DNA of 15,961 bases from Chloroflexota bacterium (GTDB lineage Bacteria > Chloroflexota > Dehalococcoidia > Bin125): positions 1 to 15,961 of the forward strand of contig JAPOXB010000180.1 in NCBI GenBank assembly GCA_026707335.1, written 5' to 3'. The translations under genes and the position numbers were made by a program. The notes beneath the pieces are model-generated. The model was not told the origin of the DNA. It ran no database searches and saw only the letters and a list, made by a program, of their open reading frames with translations. This document shows, in pieces, positions 1 to 6,217 of this stretch (positions are counted from its first letter, which is position 1; the number at the start of each line of letters is the position of its first letter).

Positions 1-143
1 GTCAGCGAGGCCGCCTCCGCCACGATCCGGTCCGTCTCGGCGCGCATCGCCCGCAACGTCTCGGCCGGCAGCGCGCCCGGCAGCACCACGTACCCGTTCT
101 CGCGGTAGAACCGCACCCGCTCCGCGCTCAGTGTCTGCGGCAT
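1..143 (-). CDS. Phytanoyl-CoA dioxygenase (PhyH) family protein, N-terminal fragment
   Basis: Only the first 47 codons are inside the window; the rest lies beyond the left edge. The reading starts at ATG (complement of 141-143) and is preceded by a GGGGAGA Shine-Dalgarno about 8 nt upstream. The peptide begins MPQTLSAERVRFYRENGYVV and continues with LPGALPAE. That 'F-Y-x-x-N-G-Y-x-V-L-P-G-x-L' opening is typical of PhyH-family Fe(II)/2-oxoglutarate-dependent oxygenases, which hydroxylate small organic substrates. The iron-binding His/Asp residues lie downstream of the visible part, so activity cannot be judged. The family call rests on the N-terminal motif alone. Confidence 0.72.
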   Translation of the reverse strand, partial: MPQTLSAERVRFYRENGYVVLPGALPAETLRAMRAETDRIVAEAASL

Positions 144-235
144 CGACTGCTCTCCCCATCATTCGCCCGACGGCGTGTCCGGTCCGGCGCGAGTCTATCG
201 CCGCGGTGGGCTGGATCGCCAACGGGCGGGAGGGC

Positions 236-312
236 TGGCGCGCCCGGAGGGACTCGAACCCCCGACCCTCAGATCCGAAGTCTGATGCTCTGTTCCACTG
301 AGCTACGGGCGC
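236..312 (-). tRNA. tRNA-Arg (anticodon TCG)
   Basis: Read on the minus strand, the cloverleaf has a 7-bp acceptor stem (GCGCCCG with CGGGCGC), a D arm GCTC...GAGC, and an anticodon stem TCAGA/TCTGA with loop CTTCGGA, so the anticodon is TCG. The T arm is GGGGG-TTCGAGT-CCCTC. The discriminator is G and the CCA end is encoded (complement of 236-238). It reads CGA arginine codons. A perfect 6-bp hairpin (325-330/336-341) lies just upstream, between it and the lipoprotein gene. Confidence 0.96.
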
Positions 313-382
313 CTGCCATCGTGCCGGGGCCGCACGCCCCGCTCCTCGCAATCGTAGCGCTTGGCGGCCCGCCGCGGCCGGG

Positions 383-913
383 CTAGGAGTCGGTCTCCCC
401 CAGGTCGAGATCGGCGATCAGGATGACGACCGCGCGGTCCTCCTGATTGATCCGCAACTCTCCGCTGAAACCGGGGTTGTCGGCGTCGCGGAAGCGGATG
501 AAGTCGATCCCGCGCACGCGCGGATCCGCCTCGATCGACCAGGGCCCCTCGCGCAACGCGTCGTTGTAGAACTCGAACAGCGCGTCCGCGTCGGCATTCG
601 ATTCCCAGCCCACGATGAGCCGGCGGCGCTCGTCGGTGTCCGTGAACGCCGAGCCCAGCAGGGTCATGTCCTCCGGCAGGGGGAAGTCCGGGGGCAACTC
701 ATCGACGAAGCCCTCGATGCGCACGTCCGCCTCGGCCGTGGCGTCCTGCTCGAGCAGCAGGTTGCGGAACAACCGCTGCGCCGCCAGCCGCTCCGAGTTG
801 TCCGACGAGTCGCAGGCGGCTGCCATCAGCAGCAGCGGCGTCAGGGCGACCAGCGCCGCGACCAGGAACACGGTCGGCGCCCAACGACGGCGGAGAGGCA
901 AAGCTCGCGGCAT
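383..913 (-). CDS. Putative lipoprotein of unknown function, 176 aa
   Basis: The chosen start is the ATG at 913, preceded by GGGAG with a 5-nt spacer. A longer reading to 1021 would run into tRNA-His and is rejected. The product has a basic N-region (RxxLRRR), a hydrophobic segment (residues 12-33) and a single Cys at residue 34 in the context LLLMAAAC. That is lipobox-like, but Ala rather than Leu at -3 is atypical. The mature part (about 140 aa) is acidic and soluble. It includes DELPPDFPLPEDM and a stretch ending FEFYNDALREGPW, followed by beta-rich sequence. The pattern suggests a small extracytoplasmic alpha/beta domain of the kind found in secreted lipoproteins of unknown role. It is flanked on both sides by tRNA genes on the same strand. 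No family was recognised. Confidence 0.75.
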   Translation of the reverse strand: MPRALPLRRRWAPTVFLVAALVALTPLLLMAAACDSSDNSERLAAQRLFRNLLLEQDATAEADVRIEGFVDELPPDFPLPEDMTLLGSAFTDTDERRRLIVGWESNADADALFEFYNDALREGPWSIEADPRVRGIDFIRFRDADNPGFSGELRINQEDRAVVILIADLDLGETDS

Positions 914-978
914 GGGAACTCCCGGCAGACTCGCGCCGATCCGGCCGGATGGTCGGTGCGCACTGCTGAAGGTACGTG

Positions 979-1056
979 TGGGGTGGACGGCGGGATTCGA
1001 ACCCGCGAATACCAGGGCCACAACCTGGCGCCTTAGGCCTCTAGGCGACGCCCACC
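979..1056 (-). tRNA. tRNA-His (anticodon GTG)
   Basis: On the minus strand the acceptor stem is GTGGGCG/CGTCCAC. The D arm is GCCT...AGGC. The anticodon stem CCAGG/CCTGG encloses loop TTGTGGC, giving anticodon GTG. The T arm is GCGGG-TTCGAAT-CCCGC. Two identity marks of tRNA-His are visible: an encoded extra G at -1 (complement of 1056) opposite a C73 discriminator (complement of 982). CCA is encoded (complement of 979-981). A 6-bp GC hairpin (1062-1067/1072-1077) lies immediately upstream. No clear promoter was seen in the 83-nt gap towards 1140. Confidence 0.97.
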
Positions 1057-1139
1057 ACGCCCCCCGCGCCTGCGGGGCAATCTCACGATTCCCATGGCCT
1101 CGGGGCGATAATCAGGCTACCCACGCGCCCGCGCGGCCG

Positions 1140-3635
1140 TCAACGCAGTTGGGGCCATTCGGCGGGCGCCGTGAGTCGCAGCCAGAGCAGATCGCCTCGT
1201 TGTAGCGGCGCCGGGGCCGCGCCCGGCCGGACGGGGACCAGCGTCTCGAAGACTTGCCCGCGCGCATCCCAGCGGAACGCGGCCTCCAGCGCATCCCCGA
1301 TCGACGCCAGGCCGTCCTGCATGCCGATGGGATCCCCGCTCCAGCGCACGAAGTTCAGCCCCCGCTCCAGCAGCACGGGGTCCGGCGGGTCGTCGCCCGT
1401 GACGTCCGGAGGCGCCGCATCGGGCTGGACCCAGAGCACGTCGGGGCCGGGGCCCAGCAGCACCCACAGGACGTCGCCCGGCTGCAACGCCTCCAAGTCC
1501 GAGAGCAAGGGCAGCCCGGGCCGGTAGATCGACCACGTCTGCGGCGCGGCGTCGAAGCGGAACACGGCCTGCAATCGCTCCCCCAGCGACGCCACCGCCT
1601 CCTCGACGGGCAGCGCGGGCCCCAGCCAGGCCGCCGGCGTGAAGCCGGCGCGCAGCAGCGCCGGCGGCTCCGACACGAAGTTGCGCCCGAACTCCGACGT
1701 GTTGCCGAAGCCGTCGATCGCGACCGCCGTGAGCACGGCCCCCGGCGCGATCGGGTGGCGGGCCGTCCAGGCGCCGTCGGCGCCGGCGCGCACGACCGTG
1801 AGCAGCTCGACGCCCGGCCCGTGGCCGCTCTCGTGCGGCAGCAGCGACGGCAGGGCGTCGCTGCCCACGCGGTACAGCGCCACCCGATGCCGCCGCCCCG
1901 CCTGACCGCGGATCTCGGCCTGCGCGCCGTCGTGCACGACCGCATCGATCACGGGAGCGTTGAGCAGGCGGTTGGGGCCGGTGTCGCGATCGCCGCGGTC
2001 GTTCGGCGTCGGACCGTCGCCGCCGAGGTCGATGCCCACGCCCCCGTTGGGCAGGAACGCGTTGTCGTGCAGGCCGTTGCGCACCGACCCCGCGCCCAGC
2101 ACGACGATCCCCGCCCCGACGTTCCCGCCGATCCGATTGCCCCGCACCGGGTTGTCCTGCGCCCCATCGCCGCCGCGATCGCGCAGCAGCAGCCCGACGC
2201 CGTTGCCCGCAGGCGATCCGTCGCGGGTCAGGCCGATCCAGTTGCCCTCGACGATCACCTGCGCGACACCGTCCAGCAGGATGCCGGCCTCGGCCGCGCG
2301 CACCACGACGTTGCCGCGCCCCTCGCCCGCTCGGCCGATGGTGATCCGCGCCCCGGCCGTCACCCGCACCCCCACGCCGCTGCCCTCGAGGTAGTTGCCG
2401 AGCAGGCGCACGTCGCGGGTGGTGCGCTCGGCGATCACGACGCCGTTCCGCCCACCCACGATGCGGTTGCCCTCGCCCGGTCCGCCGCCGCCCACCTGCA
2501 CGACCCGCGAACCCCCGATGACCGAGATCCCGTCCTCGCTGTTGGGGGCGGGATCGCCGTCCGGGGTCAGGCCGATGCGGTTGCCCAGCACGCGCACGTG
2601 GTGGGCGCGGTTCTCGATCGCGATGCCCACGCGGTTGGCGGAGATGACGTTGCCCGCGCCGAGCCAGGGCCCGCCGACGTCGATGCCGGCCGAGTCGCCG
2701 TTGACGAAGACGCCCACGTCGTTGGGGGCGGGGCGGCCGGCCTCGTCGAGGCCGATGCGGTTGCCCATCAGCCGGACCGGCAGCAGCGCCGACGTCTCAC
2801 GCAACTCGACGCCGGCCACCCGCGACGCGCCCACCACGTTGCCCTCCCCGGCCGCGACGCTCCCGACGATCGCATGCGCGCCATCGACGATGAGGATGCC
2901 GTCGTCGTTGGGCAGGGGGCGGCCGCCGGGGCCGAGCCCCACGACGTTGCCCCGGACGCGGACCCCCAGCGTGCCCGCCCCGCCGACGAGGATGCCGTGC
3001 CCCGTGCGACCCTCGACGCTGTTGCCCGCGACGCGGTTGCCGCAGCCCGCGCAGGCGTCGCCGATGTGCGCCCCGCGGGCGCCCCCCACGACGCCGATGC
3101 CGCTCAGGGCGTTGGGGTTCGCCGCGGCGCCGTCGGGGCTGAGACCGGCCCAGTTGCCCAGCAGGCGGTTGCCGCGCGCGGCCGCGCCGATGACGAGGAA
3201 GCCGAACTGGTCGAAGCCGCCGGCCGCCAGCGCCCAGACCTCCACGTCCGGCGCGCGCGACACGAGGCCGCTGGCCTCGGCAAGGGCGCCGCCCTCGAGG
3301 TAGATCAGCGGGGCGCCGTCGTAGCCGGGCTGGGTGCGGCCGTCGATGACGACGCCCGGGGCGGTGACAGCGGGCAGCGGCGCGTCGAGCCGGATGACGA
3401 CGGGGCCGCTGCCGATCGCGAAGACGATCCGCGCCGGGCCCGGCCCCGCATTGGCCGCGCGGATCGCGTCGCGCAGGGTGCAGTCGGCGCCGCAGAGGCC
3501 GTCGCCGGTGGAGGCGGCGGAGGTGACGACGAGCGTCGCCGTCTGCGCCCCGGCGGGGGGCGCGCCCATCGGGCCGCCGGCGACCGCCGCCAGCGCGAGC
3601 AGCAGGCAGGCGGCGAGCAGACGGCGAGCGCGCAC
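1140..3635 (-). CDS. Secreted CSLREA-domain parallel beta-helix protein with two C-terminal modules, 831 aa
   Basis: Starts at GTG (complement of 3633-3635) with GAGGA 5-6 nt upstream. A signal peptide covers residues 1-31 (basic start, Leu/Ala core, ending PAGAQ). Residues 33-63 match the CSLREA pattern (LVVTSA...GDGLCGADCTLRDAI). Residues about 95-545 form a right-handed beta-helix with recurring 'GNxIGLxxxGxPxPNxxGI' and 'GGxGxGNVI' turns. It closes with the NGGVGIDLGGDG-TPNDRGD-DTGPN signature common at the end of such helices. Residues about 555-655 are an Ig-like beta domain. Residues 660-738 and 754-831 are two divergent copies of a module found at the C-termini of three other proteins here. 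Beta-helix proteins of this type are extracellular and often bind or cleave polysaccharides; no catalytic residues were identified. It lies 76 nt downstream of the 3712-5283 gene on the same strand, so the two are probably co-transcribed. Confidence 0.88.
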   Translation of the reverse strand: MRARRLLAACLLLALAAVAGGPMGAPPAGAQTATLVVTSAASTGDGLCGADCTLRDAIRAANAGPGPARIVFAIGSGPVVIRLDAPLPAVTAPGVVIDGRTQPGYDGAPLIYLEGGALAEASGLVSRAPDVEVWALAAGGFDQFGFLVIGAAARGNRLLGNWAGLSPDGAAANPNALSGIGVVGGARGAHIGDACAGCGNRVAGNSVEGRTGHGILVGGAGTLGVRVRGNVVGLGPGGRPLPNDDGILIVDGAHAIVGSVAAGEGNVVGASRVAGVELRETSALLPVRLMGNRIGLDEAGRPAPNDVGVFVNGDSAGIDVGGPWLGAGNVISANRVGIAIENRAHHVRVLGNRIGLTPDGDPAPNSEDGISVIGGSRVVQVGGGGPGEGNRIVGGRNGVVIAERTTRDVRLLGNYLEGSGVGVRVTAGARITIGRAGEGRGNVVVRAAEAGILLDGVAQVIVEGNWIGLTRDGSPAGNGVGLLLRDRGGDGAQDNPVRGNRIGGNVGAGIVVLGAGSVRNGLHDNAFLPNGGVGIDLGGDGPTPNDRGDRDTGPNRLLNAPVIDAVVHDGAQAEIRGQAGRRHRVALYRVGSDALPSLLPHESGHGPGVELLTVVRAGADGAWTARHPIAPGAVLTAVAIDGFGNTSEFGRNFVSEPPALLRAGFTPAAWLGPALPVEEAVASLGERLQAVFRFDAAPQTWSIYRPGLPLLSDLEALQPGDVLWVLLGPGPDVLWVQPDAAPPDVTGDDPPDPVLLERGLNFVRWSGDPIGMQDGLASIGDALEAAFRWDARGQVFETLVPVRPGAAPAPLQRGDLLWLRLTAPAEWPQLR

Positions 3636-3711
3636 GGCGGTCCTCGCGTCGGCCCCGCCCGGCCGGCCCGCGCACTCTAGGCCCGCGCCGGACTAGCGGC
3701 CAGAGCGAGGC

Positions 3712-5283
3712 TCAGGGGGCCGCGCCGGCCGCTTCGACGTTGGGCAGCAGGACGGGCTGGCTGACGCGGATCCAGAGGGCGTCGCCCGGCGCGACGAGGT
3801 AGTCCTGGCCGATGCCCGCGCCGGGGAAATAGCCCTGCCAGCCCGCCCCCTGGTCGAGCCGCCAGACGGAGACGGCGACGCGGGCGATAGACGCGACGGC
3901 GTCGCTGATGAAGGTGTGGGGACCGGCCCAGACGAGGGCGTTGAGCCCGGCCTGCAGCGGCGTCCCGCTGGTCGGGAGGGGAGCGGGCAGCGGCGCCGAC
4001 GCCGCGACCGCCGGGTCGCTGTCGACCACGACCGCCTGCACCCTGACCGACGCCGGCGGGTCGGTCGTGACCGTGGCGACGGTGGTGGCCGAGCCGCCCC
4101 GCGACAGCGCCACCGATGGGGCGAAGCTCACCGTCCCGCCGGGCGGCACGTTCAGCGCCCGCCACTGGACCTCGTAGCCGGTCGCCACGGGCTGCCCGGC
4201 GGCGTCGCGCAGCAGCGCGCGCAGGGCGAACTCGGCGCCGCCCAGCTCGCTGAAGAACAGCAGCATCGAGGCGGGCGGACCCGCGACGCGCACCTCGGCG
4301 CTGCGCTCGAGCCCGGCCGCGCGCGCCGTGACGGTGATCATCCCCGGCGCCGAGCCCGGCCCCGACGACAGGTGGGCGCGCACCGCCCCGGCGGCGTCGG
4401 TCTCGAGGGAGCCGCCGGGCGCGTCCGACACGACGCGTACGCCCGGCGCGTCGATCTCGAACGCGACGGGCACGCCGGCCACGGCCTGCCCAATCTCGTC
4501 GCGGATCACCACGACCAACGAGCGCGGCGGCGCCGGGAAGGGATCGTCGTTCAGGTTGATGGTGGGCCGCAGGGCGGCCAGGGCCATGTCGGCCGGCGGC
4601 CCGACGAGCCGCACGGTGACCGCCGCGCTCGCGAACCCGGCGCGCGCTTCCAGGCGCACCGGCCCCAGCGGCGCATCGAGGCGGGCGGCGGCGCGGCCCC
4701 GCGCGTCGCTCGTCACGGTGATCGTCGCCCCCTGGGCGCCGCCACCGCTGAGCCGGCCCTGATCGGCCGAGAGGGTGATCGCGGCGCCGGCGACCGCCGT
4801 CCCGAGCGCGTCGTATGCCTGCACCGTCACGTCGCCGGCCTCCTGCGCGGACTGCACGCCGGCCGCCGGCGAGATGAACGACAGGAACGCGGGCTCGCCG
4901 ATGAAGCGCACGTTGACGCGGCGGGCCACGCCGGGCGCGGTCGCGGTGACCGTGGCGGGGCCGGCGCTGCCGTTGCCCACCAGCACGGCCGTGACGACCG
5001 CGCCGCCGTCATCCCCGGCGCGGACGGGCAGGACGATGCGCGTGGGGCCGGCGGCCGCGCCGAACGCCCCCCGCGTCGTGGCGAGGGTGATCGACTCGCC
5101 CGCGGGGGCCACATCGGAGACGGAGACGGTGATGGTGATGCGCCCGCCGTCGGCGGCGGCCTCGCGGGGGCTCGCGCCGAGCCCGTCGATGCGCAGCGGC
5201 GCCGCCTGCGCCGTCGCGGGCGACCACGCCAGCAGCAGCGCCAGCACCGCGAGGACGAGGGTCGCCAGGGGGCGCGGAGTCAT
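3712..5283 (-). CDS. Exported multi-domain Ig/invasin-like protein, 523 aa
   Basis: The start ATG at 5283 has GGAGG 8 nt upstream. The signal peptide is residues 1-28 (basic PR, Leu/Ala core, cleavage near ATAQA). Four beta-sandwich repeats of about 100 residues follow, at roughly 29-128, 129-228, 229-335 and 336-432. Repeats 2 and 3 carry invasin/Big_1-like signatures such as 'VTVQAYDALGTAVAGAAITL', 'VVVIRDEIGQAVAGVPVAF' and later 'TDAAGAVRAHL'. The repeats are separated by 'VxxxGPPAxM' hinges. After a Pro-rich linker (431-441), residues 442-515 form the shared C-terminal module (GLNALVWAG...GDALWIRV). It has no LPXTG or C-terminal TM, so attachment to the surface would need another means. 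It is probably the first gene of a unit with 1140-3635. Its leader contains a palindromic repeat copy. Confidence 0.85.
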   Translation of the reverse strand: MTPRPLATLVLAVLALLLAWSPATAQAAPLRIDGLGASPREAAADGGRITITVSVSDVAPAGESITLATTRGAFGAAAGPTRIVLPVRAGDDGGAVVTAVLVGNGSAGPATVTATAPGVARRVNVRFIGEPAFLSFISPAAGVQSAQEAGDVTVQAYDALGTAVAGAAITLSADQGRLSGGGAQGATITVTSDARGRAAARLDAPLGPVRLEARAGFASAAVTVRLVGPPADMALAALRPTINLNDDPFPAPPRSLVVVIRDEIGQAVAGVPVAFEIDAPGVRVVSDAPGGSLETDAAGAVRAHLSSGPGSAPGMITVTARAAGLERSAEVRVAGPPASMLLFFSELGGAEFALRALLRDAAGQPVATGYEVQWRALNVPPGGTVSFAPSVALSRGGSATTVATVTTDPPASVRVQAVVVDSDPAVAASAPLPAPLPTSGTPLQAGLNALVWAGPHTFISDAVASIARVAVSVWRLDQGAGWQGYFPGAGIGQDYLVAPGDALWIRVSQPVLLPNVEAAGAAP

Positions 5284-5297
5284 GGGCTGCGCCTCCG

Positions 5298-5355
5298 AAC
5301 CTCACCCCCTAACCCCCTCTCCATCGGAACCGATGGAGAGGGGGAACCGGAGGGA
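5298..5355 (+). repeat. Palindromic interspersed repeat, copy 1 (forward)
   Basis: Head AACCTCACCCCCT (5298-5310), then a perfect 15-bp inverted repeat: CCCCCTCTCCATCGG (5313-5327), loop AA, CCGATGGAGAGGGGG (5330-5344). A tail of ACCGGAGGGA follows. It belongs to the same family as the copies at 5415, 5555, 5984, 6051 and 9392. It sits between the start codon of the 3712-5283 gene and any upstream promoter, so it should be transcribed as a leader hairpin. Confidence 0.93.
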
Positions 5356-5382
5356 CTAGGATCGGGACCGTCACTTCTAACG

Positions 5383-5403
5383 ACTTGCCCGCGGGAGAGG
5401 CGG
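5383..5403 (+). pseudogene. Possible remnant of a DUF559 gene 5' end
   Basis: Between repeat copies 1 and 2 there is a 21-bp stretch that matches the 5' part of the intact DUF559 gene (5638-5658) at 18 of 21 positions. The corresponding peptides are LPAGEAG here and LPAREAA in the intact gene. The match is too short and too GC-rich to be conclusive. No further DUF559 sequence is seen before repeat copy 2. The rest of 5356-5414 shows nothing recognisable. Confidence 0.25.
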
Positions 5404-5414
5404 GCGGCGGCCCG

Positions 5415-5473
5415 AACCTCACCCCCTAGCCCCCTCTCCATGGGAACCCATGGAGAGGGGGGACCGGAGGGGG
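5415..5473 (+). repeat. Palindromic interspersed repeat, copy 2 (forward)
   Basis: Head AACCTCACCCCCT (5415-5427), then CCCCCTCTCCATGGG (5430-5444), loop AA, CCCATGGAGAGGGGG (5447-5461), tail GACCGGAGGGGG. Relative to copy 1, the stem pair C-G has become G-C (CATCGG/CCGATG to CATGGG/CCCATG), a compensatory double change that keeps the 15-bp stem perfect. Between this copy and copy 3 (5474-5554) no gene or motif was recognised. Confidence 0.93.
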
Positions 5474-5554
5474 AAGGGGCGCCCGAGGGACACGGATGTG
5501 AACCGCACGACGCCCGGTCGACACCAAGCCCGGCGTCCAGCGGATGAGTCCGCT

Positions 5555-5607
5555 TTCGCGTCCCCCCTCTCCACCGTCCAGGTGGAGAGGGGGACAGGGG
5601 GTGAGGT
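5555..5607 (-). repeat. Palindromic interspersed repeat, copy 3 (inverted)
   Basis: Inverted relative to copies 1 and 2: the GTGAGG complement of the head lies at the right end (5601-5606). The stem is CCCCCTCTCCACC (5563-5575), loop GTCCA, GGTGGAGAGGGGG (5581-5593). Its right end lies 18 nt before the GTG start of the DUF559 gene, so it occupies that gene's promoter/leader position. Confidence 0.93.
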
Positions 5608-5624
5608 CTGGAGCGCCGCGACCA

Positions 5625-5978
5625 GTGAAGCGTGAGTACCTGCCCGCGCGCGAGGCGGCCCGCACGCTGCGACGGCGACACACGCCGGCCGAGGCGACCC
5701 TGTGGGAGGCCCTGCGCGCCCGCCGGCTCGACGGGCGCAAGTTCCGGCGTCAGTACCCCGTCGCCGAGTTCATCGCCGATTTCTGCTGTCCCGAGTCGCA
5801 ACTGATCGTGGAAGTCGACGGCCCGGTCCACGCTGGCCGAGCCGGCGCCGATGAGACTCGCGACGCATTGCTGTTGCACCACGGCTACCGCGTCCTCCGT
5901 CTCAGCAACGACCAAGTCCAGCGCGACCTCCCCGCCGCCCTGCAGCGGATCCGGGAGGCCCTGGAACTCCCGCCCTAG
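5625..5978 (+). CDS. DUF559 family endonuclease-like protein, 117 aa
   Basis: DUF559 proteins have a Vsr-like (PD-(D/E)XK type) nuclease fold. The full family pattern is visible: LRRRHTPAEATLWEALRARR (residues 14-33), then KFRRQYPV, FIADF, the acidic strand IVEVDGPVH, and RDALLLHHGYRVLRLSNDQV near the end. Likely metal/catalytic residues are the Asp of IADF and the Glu and Asp of VEVDG, by analogy to the family. GTG at 5625 gives the usual family length (about 115-125 aa). An in-frame GTG at 5601 would start inside repeat copy 3, and an ATG at 5544 would translate the whole repeat; both are less likely. No strong Shine-Dalgarno is seen. The gene is flanked by repeat copies on both sides and is the only plus-strand gene between 1 and 10673, which suggests an inserted cassette. 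Its biological role is not established. Confidence 0.88.
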   Translation: MKREYLPAREAARTLRRRHTPAEATLWEALRARRLDGRKFRRQYPVAEFIADFCCPESQLIVEVDGPVHAGRAGADETRDALLLHHGYRVLRLSNDQVQRDLPAALQRIREALELPP

Positions 5979-5983
5979 ATCCC

Positions 5984-6050
5984 CGGCGCCCCGCTTCCGC
6001 GTCCCCCCTCTCCACCGTCCAGGTGGAGAGGGGGATAGGGGGTGAGGTTC
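5984..6050 (-). repeat. Palindromic interspersed repeat, copy 4 (inverted), first unit of a 67-bp tandem pair
   Basis: Begins 6 bp after the DUF559 stop codon. Stem CCCCCTCTCCACC (6004-6016), loop GTCCA, GGTGGAGAGGGGG (6022-6034), then GATAGGGGGTGAGG. The 67-bp unit CGGCGCCCCGCTTCCGCG... restarts at 6051, so copies 4 and 5 are a direct tandem duplication. The core is identical to copy 3. Confidence 0.93.
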
Positions 6051-6117
6051 CGGCGCCCCGCTTCCGCGTCCCCCCTCTCCATCGTCCAGATGGAGAGGGG
6101 GACAGGGGGTGAGGTCT
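6051..6117 (-). repeat. Palindromic interspersed repeat, copy 5 (inverted), second tandem unit
   Basis: Stem CCCCCTCTCCATC (6071-6083), loop GTCCA, GATGGAGAGGGGG (6089-6101), then ACAGGGGGTGAGG. It differs from copy 4 in the stem by a paired C-G to T-A change, again preserving pairing, and otherwise by only one base in the tail. Confidence 0.93.
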
Positions 6118-6148
6118 GGGCGCCCCGGAGGGCCGGGGAATACAACGA

Positions 6149-6176
6149 GGCGGGGGAGGCGCTTGCGCGCCCCGCC
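6149..6176 (-). terminator. Hairpin downstream of the LPDTG gene
   Basis: GC-rich inverted repeat with a 4-nt loop (TTGC on the plus strand, 6163-6166) and a bulged stem (6149-6162 with 6167-6176). On the minus strand it follows the 6218-6835 gene and is followed by the moderately T-rich TCGTTGTATTCC. It could terminate the surface-protein transcripts, but the T tract is weak. The rest of 6118-6217 shows nothing else. Confidence 0.4.
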
Positions 6177-6217
6177 CCGCCCCGATCGCACGCTCGGATT
6201 GAGCGTCCGCTTACGCC

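Noticed and set aside
914..1021. N-terminal extension of the lipoprotein gene to position 1021
   Set aside because: It would overlap tRNA-His, while the ATG at 913 has a good ribosome-binding site and leads directly into a signal peptide.
1254..3680. An 808-codon plus-strand open frame
   Set aside because: Antisense to the beta-helix gene; composition is Arg/Ala/His/Asp-biased nonsense typical of high-GC shadow frames, with no domain or signal peptide.
5298..6117. CRISPR array
   Set aside because: Repeats are palindromic, in both orientations, irregularly spaced, and contain a gene; there are no uniform spacers and no cas genes.
5280..6191. A 303-codon open frame on the minus strand across the repeat cluster, rich in PLHLDGGEGG-like peptides
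   Set aside because: It is open only because the C/G-rich repeats lack stops in that frame. It reads through five repeat copies and antisense to the convincing DUF559 gene.
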